Translations under genes and position numbers: made by a program
Part shown: one piece after another, positions 8,253 through 16,229 of the stretch
Layout: every line of letters starts with the position of its first letter
How positions within the stretch are numbered: position 1 is the stretch's first letter
The notes under the pieces: model-generated
What the model saw: the letters and a program-made list of their open reading frames with translations, nothing else
Told to the model about the DNA's origin: nothing
Database searches by the model: none
Source of the DNA: Lentzea jiangxiensis
GTDB taxonomy: Bacteria > Actinomycetota > Actinomycetes > Mycobacteriales > Pseudonocardiaceae
Assembly: GCF_900104175.1 (NCBI RefSeq)
Contig: NZ_FNIX01000011.1
Coordinates: 161,003-225,002 of the forward strand
Length of the DNA stretch: 64,000 nucleotides
Reading direction: 5' to 3'

Positions 8253-9497
8253 ATGACCACAAGTGCCGTCGAACCCGGCAGCGCCGAAGCCGAGGAGACG
8301 TTCCCCTACCAGAGGCAGTGCCCGTTCACGCCTCCGAAGCAGTACGACGACATGATGGACGAAGACGTCGTCCAGGTCACGCTGACGGGCTCCGGGCTGC
8401 GTATCTGGACGATCAGCGGTTACCACACGATCAAAGAGCTCTTGACCGATCCGCGGATCAGCGCGTCGCGGAAGCACGACAACTTCCCGTTCTACTTCAT
8501 CGCGCCGCCGGAGTTCCGCACCGAGACCTCGTTCATCGGTTACGACAACCCGGAGCACACGAAGACGCGGCGCAAGGCCGCCGTGACGTTCACCAACCGC
8601 CAGGTGAAGCGGCTGCGACCGCGGATCCAGGAGATCGTCGACGACTACATCGACAAGATCCTGACGATGACGCCGCCGATCGACTTCCACCGCGAGTTCT
8701 CGCTCGCCGTGCCGATGACGGTCATCTGCGAGCTGCTCGGCATCCCGCAGGACGAGCACGACTTCTTCATCGAGCACGGCACGTGCCTGCTGGGCGGTCA
8801 CTCGACCCCCGAGCAGCGCCAGGCCGCGATCGTCGAGGTCAACGCCTACGTCGACAAGCTGATCACGTTGAAGGAGAAGGAACCCGGCGAGGACCTGCTC
8901 AGCCGGGCGATGGCCGAGTACGCCGCCTCCGGCGAGGAGTACACGCGCCGCGACCTGTTCAACATGATCCGCCTGCTGATGAACGGCGGCCACGAGACGA
9001 CGGCCTCGATGCTGTCGCTGGGCACCGCCGCCCTGCTGGAGAACCCGGACCAGCTCAAGCTGCTGCTCGACGACCCCGAGGGCATGATCGAGCCGGCCGT
9101 CGAGGAGCTGGTGCGCATCGCGACCATCGGTGACACCGCCATCCCGCGCGTCGCGCTGGAGGACATCGAGATCGCGGGCAAGACCATCAAGGCCGGTGAC
9201 GGCATCCTGTGCCTGGGGCTCAACGGCAACCGCGACCCGGAAGTCTTCCCGGAGCCGGACAAGCTGGTCCTGGAGCGCGGCACCCGCAAGCACCTCGGGT
9301 TCGGCCACGGCCTGCACCACTGCATCGGCGCCGACCTCGCGCGCCTGGAGATGCAGCTGGTGTGGACGACGCTGTTCCAGCGGATTCCGTCGCTGCGGCT
9401 GGCCAAGCCGTTCCTGGAGATCCCGCGCAAGGAGGGCGCCGTGATCTACGGCCTCTGGGAGCTCCCGGTCACCTGGGACGTCCCCGCGGGGGACTGA
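8253..9497 (+). CDS. Cytochrome P450 monooxygenase
   Basis: A 414-aa soluble bacterial class I P450. Visible landmarks are the I-helix GGHETTA (about residue 248), the region EELVRIATIGDTAIPR around the substrate-binding K/beta1-4 area, and the heme loop FGHGLHHCIG with Cys near 356. The shape, including DNPEHTKTRRKAAVTFT, is CYP105-like, but no subfamily can be assigned without alignment. ATG at 8253 has AGGAGG 9 nt upstream. Electrons probably come from the ferredoxin at 9737 and reductase at 10855. Likely role: hydroxylation or epoxidation of the polyketide. Confidence 0.95.
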   Translation: MTTSAVEPGSAEAEETFPYQRQCPFTPPKQYDDMMDEDVVQVTLTGSGLRIWTISGYHTIKELLTDPRISASRKHDNFPFYFIAPPEFRTETSFIGYDNPEHTKTRRKAAVTFTNRQVKRLRPRIQEIVDDYIDKILTMTPPIDFHREFSLAVPMTVICELLGIPQDEHDFFIEHGTCLLGGHSTPEQRQAAIVEVNAYVDKLITLKEKEPGEDLLSRAMAEYAASGEEYTRRDLFNMIRLLMNGGHETTASMLSLGTAALLENPDQLKLLLDDPEGMIEPAVEELVRIATIGDTAIPRVALEDIEIAGKTIKAGDGILCLGLNGNRDPEVFPEPDKLVLERGTRKHLGFGHGLHHCIGADLARLEMQLVWTTLFQRIPSLRLAKPFLEIPRKEGAVIYGLWELPVTWDVPAGD

Positions 9498-9736
9498 GCG
9501 GACACGGGAGGGGGCCTCGCCTCGGCGGGGTCCTCCTACGTGGCCCGGGCGCCTGGTGTGCCGGGGAACCGGGGCCTGCGAACGTGCGGGCCGCGCCGGT
9601 TCCCGCCTGCGCTCCGCCGCCGCGGCCGCGCGCCCGGACGGCCGCGGCACGTTCAAGGTGGTCTCCACCGCGTGCAAAGCGCCACCCGTCACTGTGAACC
9701 CTGTCCGGCGAGCCGCAGATCCGTGGGAGAACTGCC

Positions 9737-10060
9737 ATGCCAAAGATCACTTATGTAGCGCACGACGGCATCGAGACCGTTGTCGACGTTGCCCAGGACG
9801 ACACCGTGATGCGCGGCGCTGTTCTCAACGGCATCAAGGGAATCGTCGCCCAGTGCGGCGGTGGCGCCTCCTGCGGCACGTGCCACGTGTACGTCGATCC
9901 GGAGAACACCAAGCCGTTGTCGGCGATGCACCAGGTCGAGGACGAGCTGCTGTACTTCACGGCCTGCGAGCGCAAGGAGAACAGCCGGCTGAGCTGTCAG
10001 CTGGCTGTGACCGGGGAGCAGGACGGCCTCGTCGTGCACATGCCTGAGAAGCAACTCTGA
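9737..10060 (+). CDS. [2Fe-2S] ferredoxin, putidaredoxin/adrenodoxin type
   Basis: A 107-aa ferredoxin with the four cluster ligands Cys40, Cys46, Cys49 and Cys87 in the C-X5-C-X2-C-X37-C spacing of the adrenodoxin group. This group shuttles electrons from FAD reductases to P450s. Start at 9737 follows GGGAGAA. It lies 13 nt before the ketoreductase gene and is followed by the ferredoxin reductase at 10855, so a complete three-component P450 system is encoded in 8253-12072. Confidence 0.95.
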   Translation: MPKITYVAHDGIETVVDVAQDDTVMRGAVLNGIKGIVAQCGGGASCGTCHVYVDPENTKPLSAMHQVEDELLYFTACERKENSRLSCQLAVTGEQDGLVVHMPEKQL

Positions 10061-10073
10061 GGAGAGAAGAAGC

Positions 10074-10853
10074 ATGAGCCAGCGACGGGTCGCCTTGGTC
10101 ACGGGCGCCACCAGTGGAATCGGTCTCGAGGTCGCGCGCAGCCTCGGCAAGGAGGGCCACGCGGTCTTCGTCGTGGCGCGCACCGCCGAAAACGTGCAGA
10201 CCACGGTGAAGCAGCTCCGAGAAGAAGGGTACGAGGCGGACGGCGCGGCCGCCGACGTCACGTCCACTGAGGACATCCGCTCCGCGGTGCAGAAGGCGGT
10301 CGACGTCTTCGGGCCCGTCGAAATCCTCGTGAACAACGCGGGTCGTGGCGGCGGCGGCATCACCGCCGAGCTGGACGAGAACCTCTGGCTGGACGTCATC
10401 GACACCAACCTCAACGGTGTCTTCCGCTTCACCAAAGAGGTCCTGTCCACCGGCAAGATGGTCGAGCAGACCTGGGGCCGGATCATCAACATCGCCTCCA
10501 CCGGCGGCAAGCAGGGTGTCGTGTTCGCCGCGCCCTACTCGGCTTCCAAGCACGGCGTCGTCGGTTTCACCAAGGCCGTCGGCATCGAGCTCGCGAAGTC
10601 CGGCATCACCGTCAACGCGGTGTGCCCCGGCTACGTCGAGACCCCCATGGCCGGCCGCGTCCGCCAGGGCTACGCGAACCACTGGGGTGTGACCGAGGAC
10701 GAGGTCCTCGAGAAGTTCAACGCCAAGATCCCGCTGGGTCGGTACAGCACGCCGGACGAGGTCGCCGGTCTCGTGACCTACCTGACCACGGACACCGCGT
10801 CCTCGATCACCGCGCAGGCGCTCAACGTCTGCGGCGGGCTGGGCAACTACTGA
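10074..10853 (+). CDS. Type II polyketide C-9 ketoreductase (ActIII-like SDR)
   Basis: A 259-aa short-chain dehydrogenase that closely follows ActIII: TGATSGIGLE cofactor loop, NNAGR, the catalytic Ser in IASTGGKQGV, Tyr-x-x-x-Lys in YSASKHG, and the ActIII signature end ALNVCGGLGNY. ActIII-type enzymes reduce the C-9 ketone of the nascent poly-beta-ketone with NADPH, which fixes the C7-C12 first-ring closure. It sits inside the P450 electron-transfer genes and its TGA is one base before the reductase ATG, so they are translated together. It supports a reduced aromatic polyketide product. Confidence 0.96.
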   Translation: MSQRRVALVTGATSGIGLEVARSLGKEGHAVFVVARTAENVQTTVKQLREEGYEADGAAADVTSTEDIRSAVQKAVDVFGPVEILVNNAGRGGGGITAELDENLWLDVIDTNLNGVFRFTKEVLSTGKMVEQTWGRIINIASTGGKQGVVFAAPYSASKHGVVGFTKAVGIELAKSGITVNAVCPGYVETPMAGRVRQGYANHWGVTEDEVLEKFNAKIPLGRYSTPDEVAGLVTYLTTDTASSITAQALNVCGGLGNY

Positions 10854-10854
10854 C

Positions 10855-12072
10855 ATGCGTGGCGAGTCGGTAGTCGTCGTCGGGGCCGGGCAGGCGGGCT
10901 GCCAGGTCGCGGTGTCCCTGCGCGAGCAGGGGCACCGCGGCCCCATCACGCTCATCGGTGACGAGCAGGCCGCGCCGTACCAGCGGCCTCCGCTCACGAA
11001 GGACTACCTGGCGGGGCAGACCGACCTCGCCGGGCTGGTCCTGAGGCAGGACTCCTACTACGGGGACAACGGCATCGAGCTCGTCCGCGGCGAGCGGGTG
11101 GTCGGTGTCGACCGCCAGGCGCGCGTCGCGGTGCTCGGTTGTGCCCGCACCGTGAGCTACGAGCACCTGGTGTTCGCGACGGGGGCGCGGCCGCGCACGC
11201 TGCCGATCCCCGGCGCGGAGCACGTGCTGAACCTGCGCACGGTCGCCGACGCGGACGCCATCCGGCGCAAGCTCGACGGCCGGACCGGTCTCGACGTCGT
11301 CGTCATCGGCGGCGGGTTCATCGGCCTCGAGTTCGCCGCCGTGGTCAGGAAACTGCGCCACGAGGTGACCGTCGTCGAGACCCAGCCGCAGGTCATGCAG
11401 AGGGCCGTCTCGGCAGAGACGGCGCGGCACCTGACCAACCGGCACCGCAGTGAAGGCGTCCAGGTGCTCACCGGAACAGGTGTCGCGGCCGTCAGGGAAG
11501 GTCTCGTCGAGCTCACCGACGGCACGGTGCTCGTGGCGGACCTCGTCGTCGCCGGCATCGGGGTCGTCCCGAACACCGAGGTCGCTCAGCGCGCCGGACT
11601 GGCGGTGGACGACGGCATCGTCGTCGACGCCCACCTGCGCACCGCTGACCAGCGCGTTCACGCGGTCGGGGACTGCGCGCGGTTCGCCAGCACGCTCACC
11701 GGCGGCCTCACGCGCCTCGAGTCCGTGCAGAACGCCACGGACCAGGCGGCGACGGTCGCGAGCGCGATCCTGGGCGGTGCGGAGCCCTACACCGCCCTGC
11801 CGTGGTTCTGGAGCGACCAGTACGACCTGAAGCTGCAGATCGCGGGACTCACCGACGGCCACGACCGCGCGGTCACCGTCGGCGACCCGGCGGAAGGCAG
11901 GTTCTCGGTGTTCTGCTTCAAGGACGACCGGCTGGTCGGCGTGGAGGCGTGCAACCGCCCGATCGACTTCCTGATGGGACGCCGGATCCTCGAGGCGGGC
12001 AACGCGCTCACCCCGGAGATCGTCGCCAGTCCGGGCTTCGACCTGCGGACGAGCCGGCAGCAGGCGGCGTGA
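10855..12072 (+). CDS. FAD-dependent ferredoxin reductase
   Basis: A 405-aa flavoprotein of the putidaredoxin-reductase family: N-terminal FAD motif GAGQAGCQ, the YQRPPLTK segment typical of this group, the NAD motif GGGFIGLEFA and the second FAD motif HAVGDCA. The C-terminal domain is complete. It starts one base after the ketoreductase stop and most likely reduces the ferredoxin at 9737 for the P450 at 8253. Confidence 0.94.
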   Translation: MRGESVVVVGAGQAGCQVAVSLREQGHRGPITLIGDEQAAPYQRPPLTKDYLAGQTDLAGLVLRQDSYYGDNGIELVRGERVVGVDRQARVAVLGCARTVSYEHLVFATGARPRTLPIPGAEHVLNLRTVADADAIRRKLDGRTGLDVVVIGGGFIGLEFAAVVRKLRHEVTVVETQPQVMQRAVSAETARHLTNRHRSEGVQVLTGTGVAAVREGLVELTDGTVLVADLVVAGIGVVPNTEVAQRAGLAVDDGIVVDAHLRTADQRVHAVGDCARFASTLTGGLTRLESVQNATDQAATVASAILGGAEPYTALPWFWSDQYDLKLQIAGLTDGHDRAVTVGDPAEGRFSVFCFKDDRLVGVEACNRPIDFLMGRRILEAGNALTPEIVASPGFDLRTSRQQAA

Positions 12073-12079
12073 CGGGTGC

Positions 12080-12176
12080 GGGTCACGGGTGATGCCCCGG
12101 GGCGTCGTCCCGCGAGTCCCGTCCGCGGTGGTCGCGGGCCTCGCCCGTGACCCTCTCGTCGGACGGACTCGCGGGA
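12080..12176. terminator. Interlocked inverted repeats between convergent genes
   Basis: Two inverted repeats overlap: GGGTCACGGG (12080) with CCCGTGACCC (12144), and TCCCGCGAGTCCCGTCC (12108) with GGACGGACTCGCGGGA (12161, one-base bulge). They lie between the reductase stop and the response-regulator stop and probably end both transcripts. Confidence 0.6.
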
Positions 12177-12181
12177 CACGG

Positions 12182-12787
12182 CTAGAGCCAGCCGGCTTCC
12201 TCGGCGATGCGGATGGCGTCCACCTTGTTGCGGCCGTTGAGCTTCGTCATGATCGTCGTCAGGTAGTTGCGGACGGTGCCGGCCGAAAGCGACAGCGCGA
12301 CAGCGATGTCAGGCGCGTCGGTGCCGTTCGCCGCCAGCCGGAGCACCTCGAGCTCGCGGTCGGTGAGCGGGCACTCGCCGCGGTCCCACGCGGCGAGGGC
12401 GAGCTTGCTGTCCACGACGCGCTCGCCCGCGTTGACGCGGCGGATCGCCTCGGCGAGCTCCGAGGGGGGCGCGTCCTTCAGCAGGAACCCGTCGACGCGG
12501 GCCGCCAGCGCCCGGCGCAGCGTGCCCGGCCGGCCGAGCGAGGTGAGCATCAGCGTTCTGATCTGCGGCATCGTCTCGCGGATCGTCGCCGCGGCAGTCA
12601 GCCCGTCGAGGATCGGCAGGTCGATGTCGATCACGCAGACGTCCGGGCTGTGGTGACGCGCGGTCGGCACGATCCGGTCGCCCGAGCTGACCTCGGCCAC
12701 GACCTCGATGTCCGGTTCGAGGTTGAGCAGCGCGATGAGAGCACCGCGCACCATGTGCATGTCCTCCGCGAGCAGAACCCTGATCAT
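12182..12787 (-). CDS. NarL/FixJ-type response regulator
   Basis: A 201-aa two-domain regulator. The receiver has the acidic pair Glu8-Asp9, phospho-acceptor Asp54 (VIDIDLP) and Lys in FLLKDAP. The C-terminal LuxR HTH is LTDRELEVLRLAANG followed by the recognition helix near LSAGTVRNYL. The form is DesR-like. HisKA_3-type kinases such as the tandem protein at 16230, also on the minus strand, are the usual partners, so the two probably form a split two-component system controlling the cluster. Confidence 0.93.
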   Translation of the reverse strand: MIRVLLAEDMHMVRGALIALLNLEPDIEVVAEVSSGDRIVPTARHHSPDVCVIDIDLPILDGLTAAATIRETMPQIRTLMLTSLGRPGTLRRALAARVDGFLLKDAPPSELAEAIRRVNAGERVVDSKLALAAWDRGECPLTDRELEVLRLAANGTDAPDIAVALSLSAGTVRNYLTTIMTKLNGRNKVDAIRIAEEAGWL

Positions 12788-12895
12788 CGCGCCCCTCCGC
12801 GCGCCACCCTATCCCCGAACGTTCATGTCGCGCTCCACGCCACATCGAGGCGACCCGAGAAGGGTGGGAAGAGCCGCCTGGTGAAGGGATGCGCC

Positions 12896-13483
12896 GTGGA
12901 ACGCAGCGTCAACGTGACAGTCGTGTACTACTCCTCGACCGGGACGATCCACCGCCTGGCCGAGGAGATCTCCGAGACGGCCGAGAAACAGGGCGCCGAG
13001 GTGCGGCTGGTCCGTGCCGCGGAGCTGGCGCCGCGGCACGCGGTGGACTCCCGGCCGGCCTGGGCGGCGCATCTCCGCGACACCGAGGACGTCCCGGTCG
13101 CGTCGGCCGGCGACGTGCTGTGGGCCGACGCCGTCCTGTTCGGCACGCCGACCCGTTTCGGCAACGTCTCCGCGCAGCTCAAGCAGTTCATCGACACGCT
13201 GGGGCCCGCGTGGTCCGGCGGCCTGCTCGCGGACAAGGTGTACAGCGCCTTCACCTCCGGCGCCAGCACGCACGGCGGCATGGAGACCACGCTCGTGTCC
13301 ATCTACAACATGGCCTGCCACTTCGGCGGGATCATCGTGCCTCCAGGTGGCGACCTGAACCCCTACGGCACCTCGCACGTCCTGGGCGCGGACAACGCTC
13401 CGGTCGGCGACAGGGCGTTGCGGGCGGCTCAACTGCAGGCGGAACGCGTCGTGCGGGTCGCACGCGCGCTGAAGGAGGTCTGA
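12896..13483 (+). CDS. WrbA-like flavodoxin/NAD(P)H:quinone oxidoreductase
   Basis: A 195-aa flavodoxin-fold protein: FMN phosphate loop YYSSTGT, GTPTRFGNVSAQLKQFID and SGASTHGGMETTL. These are WrbA family marks. WrbA enzymes reduce quinones by two electrons, which suits an anthraquinone-type polyketide. Start GTG 12896 follows AAGGGA; GTG 12881 is an alternative. It is 5 nt upstream of the KSIII gene and divergent from the response regulator. Confidence 0.9.
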   Translation: MERSVNVTVVYYSSTGTIHRLAEEISETAEKQGAEVRLVRAAELAPRHAVDSRPAWAAHLRDTEDVPVASAGDVLWADAVLFGTPTRFGNVSAQLKQFIDTLGPAWSGGLLADKVYSAFTSGASTHGGMETTLVSIYNMACHFGGIIVPPGGDLNPYGTSHVLGADNAPVGDRALRAAQLQAERVVRVARALKEV

Positions 13484-13488
13484 CCGCG

Positions 13489-14496
13489 GTGCGAGTGAAG
13501 GATGTTTTCGTCAGTGGCAGCGGAGTGCGGCTGCCGTCGACGCTGACGGTCGCGGACGCGATCGTCTCGGGGGAGTGCGAGCCCAGGCTCGTCGCGCGGA
13601 CGGACGTCGAGTCCGTCTCGGTGTCCCCGGACGAGTCGGCGGCGGAGATGGCGGTCGAGGCGGCGAGGGTGGCGTTGGCCCACGCGGGATCCACGCCCGG
13701 CGACGTCGATCTGATCCTGCACGCCACCACCTACCACCAGGGCCAGGACCTGTGGCCCGTCGGCTCGTACATCCAGCGCGAGACCGTGCGGAACTCCTGC
13801 CTGGCGCTGGAGATCCGGCAGATGTCCAACGGCGGGCTGGCCGCGATGGACCTCGCGGTGTCCTACCTGTCCGCGAGGCCGGGCAGGGACGCGCTCCTGA
13901 CGTCGTCCGACCGCTTCTGCCTGCCGGGCATCGACCGGTGGCGAACAGATCCCGGAACTCCTTACGGCGACGGCGCGTCGGCCGTCGTGCTGTCCACGCG
14001 CGGCGGCTACGCGAAGCTGCTTTCGCTCGCCATCAACGCCGACTCGGACCTCGAGCCGTTGCACCGCGGCGACGTGCCGTTCGGCCTCGCGCCGTTCTCG
14101 CACCGCATCCCGGTGGACTTCGAGGAGGCCAAGCAGACGTTCAGCCGGGAGTTCGGCCTCTCCTACGGCATCAACAAGGCCAACGCCGGCCAGGCGCTCG
14201 CCGTCGAGCAGGCGCTGTCGGACGCCGACATGAAGATCGGCGACGCCGATTGGGTGATCCTGCCGCACTTCGGCCGCCGCCGCCTGGACGTGAACTACCT
14301 GCGCCCGTACGACATCGCGCCGGAGCGCACCACCTGGGAGTGGAGCCGCACGGTCGGCCACCTCGGCGCGGGCGACCAGTTCGCGAGCCTCGACCACCTC
14401 GTGCGGACCGGCAAGGCCGAGTCCGGGCAGCGGATCGTCATGTTCGGCGTGGGCGCCGGCTACAGCTGGGGATGCGCGGTCCTCGAGATGCTGTGA
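13489..14496 (+). CDS. KSIII-like acyltransferase with Ser in place of Cys (DpsC/CerJ type)
   Basis: A 335-aa thiolase-fold protein of the FabH-like group. At the nucleophile position (EIRQMSNGG) residue 113 is Ser (TCC at 13825-13827), where condensing FabH has Cys. The usual Asn of GNTSAAS is replaced: the segment is GHLGAGD with His291 and Asp296, the His-x4-Asp pair known in CerJ-like transferases. His260 in LPHFG is also kept. DpsC, the propionyl-starter protein of daunorubicin, also uses Ser. I infer a starter-loading or acyl-transfer role, together with the acyltransferase at 27598. Start GTG 13489; GTG 13495 is possible. Confidence 0.9.
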   Translation: MRVKDVFVSGSGVRLPSTLTVADAIVSGECEPRLVARTDVESVSVSPDESAAEMAVEAARVALAHAGSTPGDVDLILHATTYHQGQDLWPVGSYIQRETVRNSCLALEIRQMSNGGLAAMDLAVSYLSARPGRDALLTSSDRFCLPGIDRWRTDPGTPYGDGASAVVLSTRGGYAKLLSLAINADSDLEPLHRGDVPFGLAPFSHRIPVDFEEAKQTFSREFGLSYGINKANAGQALAVEQALSDADMKIGDADWVILPHFGRRRLDVNYLRPYDIAPERTTWEWSRTVGHLGAGDQFASLDHLVRTGKAESGQRIVMFGVGAGYSWGCAVLEML

Positions 14497-14553
14497 TCAC
14501 CGCAGAGCTGCCGGCGAGGCCGAGCTGAGCCCGCGCGACAGCCGGACGTCAGG

Positions 14554-16083
14554 TCAGGCGGCGGGCGTCGAGGCGGGTTCGCCGTACCACCTGCGGAGCG
14601 CCTCGGTGAGTCCCCTGCCCCGGTCGCCCGCCCACGCCACGTATCCGTCCGGGCGGACCAGGAGAGCCTCGGCGGGCGCGTTCTCGGCCGCGGCGGTCAC
14701 CAGGTCGACCCGGTCGGTCCAGGCCGCCGCGATCCCGGCCGCCTGGCCGTCGCCGCTCAGGTCGACGAGCAGGGACCGTCCGGTGCGCGCCAGCTCGGCC
14801 AGCCGGACCGGGCGACCCGCGCGGGTCAGCCGGAGGTCCGGCACCCACAGCCCGGCGAGCGGGTGGTCATCCGGTCCCGCCGTCGGGTAGCGCACGTCGG
14901 CGCCGGCCAGCATCGTCGCGATCTGCCGGGTGTTCGCCGGTTCGGCCAGCAGCGCGCCGAACACCTCCCGCACCGCCGTGCTCTCGCTGCCCGGGCTGAG
15001 CAGTGCCAGCTGGGCCAGCGTGAACATCATCATCCGCCTGCCCGCGCAGTGGCGTTCCTCGTGGTAGGTGCCGAGCAACCCGGGCGGTGCCCACCCGCCG
15101 ATCTCGGCGGCCAGCTTCCAGCCGAGGTTGGCCGCGTCCTGCAGGCCCACGTTGAGCCCCGGCGCGCCGATCGAGGAGTGCACGTGCGCCGCGTCGCCCG
15201 CGACGAACACCCTGCCCACCCGGTAGTCGCCGGCCAGCCGGGTGTTGGTGCCGCCGAGCCGCCGCAGCAGGCGCGGGCCGTCGGTGCCCGGTTCGCTCAT
15301 CGGCAACTCCCGGCCGTACACGCGGGCCACGGCCTCGCGGATCTCGTCGAACGTCACGGGCACGTCGGCGGGCACCTCGGGCCGGTCCCACTCGATCGCG
15401 ACGATCCGGTGCGTGCCGGGGAGCGCGATGGAGGCGAGCACCCCGGTGTCGGTGCGGCGGTAGCTCAGCCCGCCCGGCAGCGCGTCGTCGGTGAGCAGCT
15501 CGCGCACCGAGTCCGGCACCACCACGTCCGCGGCGCGGGTCGTCATGCGGCGTGACGTGACGCCGGGGAACGCGATGCCGGCCAGCGCGCGCACCGCGCT
15601 GTGCCCGCCATCGCAGCCCACCAGGTACCCGGCCCGCAGGGTCCCGGTCGACAGCTCCACCGTCACGCCGTCGGCGTCCTGCGTGAAGCCGACCAGGTCG
15701 TGCCCGCGGCGGAGGTCGGCTCCCAGGCCGAGGGCCCACTCCTCCAGCCCCGCCTCCAGATGCCACTGCTGGATCGTGAACCCGTACAGCGGGTTGTCCT
15801 CCCAGCCGTGCAACCACAGCGGCATCGCACCGTAGACGTAGGCGGGCAACGGGGCGGGCGGAGCGGAGTCGCCGCTCAGCCGCTCGTACAGGCCCCGGTG
15901 GTCGAGCAGCCGGACGACCTGGCCGGTGATCCCGCCCGCCTTCGGCTCGGCGGCGCGCTCCGCCGAGCGTTCGACCACGACCGGCCGGACTCCGGACAGG
16001 CACAGCTCGGCGGCCAGCATCAGCCCGACCGGTCCGGCGCCCACGATCACGACGTCGGCGGTTTCCGGTGCGGAGGGTGGCAT
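14554..16083 (-). CDS. FAD-dependent aromatic polyketide monooxygenase
   Basis: A 509-aa class A flavoprotein hydroxylase like RdmE, PgaE and MtmOIV. It has the dinucleotide motif GAGPVGLMLA, the DG motif CDGGHSAVR, the GD motif GDAAHVHSSIGAPG, and a C-terminal thioredoxin-like domain (LVDLSGDG and onward). These enzymes hydroxylate or cleave aromatic polyketide rings with NAD(P)H and O2. ATG at 16083 is preceded by GGAGAAA. Its promoter region holds the paired palindromes at 16119-16176, so it seems to be under tight repression. Confidence 0.94.
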   Translation of the reverse strand: MPPSAPETADVVIVGAGPVGLMLAAELCLSGVRPVVVERSAERAAEPKAGGITGQVVRLLDHRGLYERLSGDSAPPAPLPAYVYGAMPLWLHGWEDNPLYGFTIQQWHLEAGLEEWALGLGADLRRGHDLVGFTQDADGVTVELSTGTLRAGYLVGCDGGHSAVRALAGIAFPGVTSRRMTTRAADVVVPDSVRELLTDDALPGGLSYRRTDTGVLASIALPGTHRIVAIEWDRPEVPADVPVTFDEIREAVARVYGRELPMSEPGTDGPRLLRRLGGTNTRLAGDYRVGRVFVAGDAAHVHSSIGAPGLNVGLQDAANLGWKLAAEIGGWAPPGLLGTYHEERHCAGRRMMMFTLAQLALLSPGSESTAVREVFGALLAEPANTRQIATMLAGADVRYPTAGPDDHPLAGLWVPDLRLTRAGRPVRLAELARTGRSLLVDLSGDGQAAGIAAAWTDRVDLVTAAAENAPAEALLVRPDGYVAWAGDRGRGLTEALRRWYGEPASTPAA

Positions 16084-16118
16084 GACTTTCTCCAGGGGAC
16101 AAGGGGTGCTGCGGCACC

Positions 16119-16176
16119 AGTGATGGGACTTGGTCCCGTCACCGTAGCAGAAGTGATGAGACCAAGTCCCATCACT
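16119..16176. promoter_or_regulatory. Pair of palindromic operator sites upstream of the FAD monooxygenase
   Basis: Two near-identical 25-bp imperfect palindromes lie in opposite orientation (16119-16143 and 16152-16176), centres 33 bp apart. Each has half-sites of the form GTGATGGGAC / GTCCCATCAC; the copies agree at 22 of 25 positions after reverse complementing. They surround a possible minus-strand -10 (TACGGT at 16146-16141). This is the pattern of a TetR/MarR-type dimer operator. No such regulator is encoded next to it. Confidence 0.7.
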
Positions 16177-16229
16177 GTGGGCGTGGGTCAGCGGGAACGC
16201 GGCTGAACCGCGGTTCCCGCTCGACGCGA

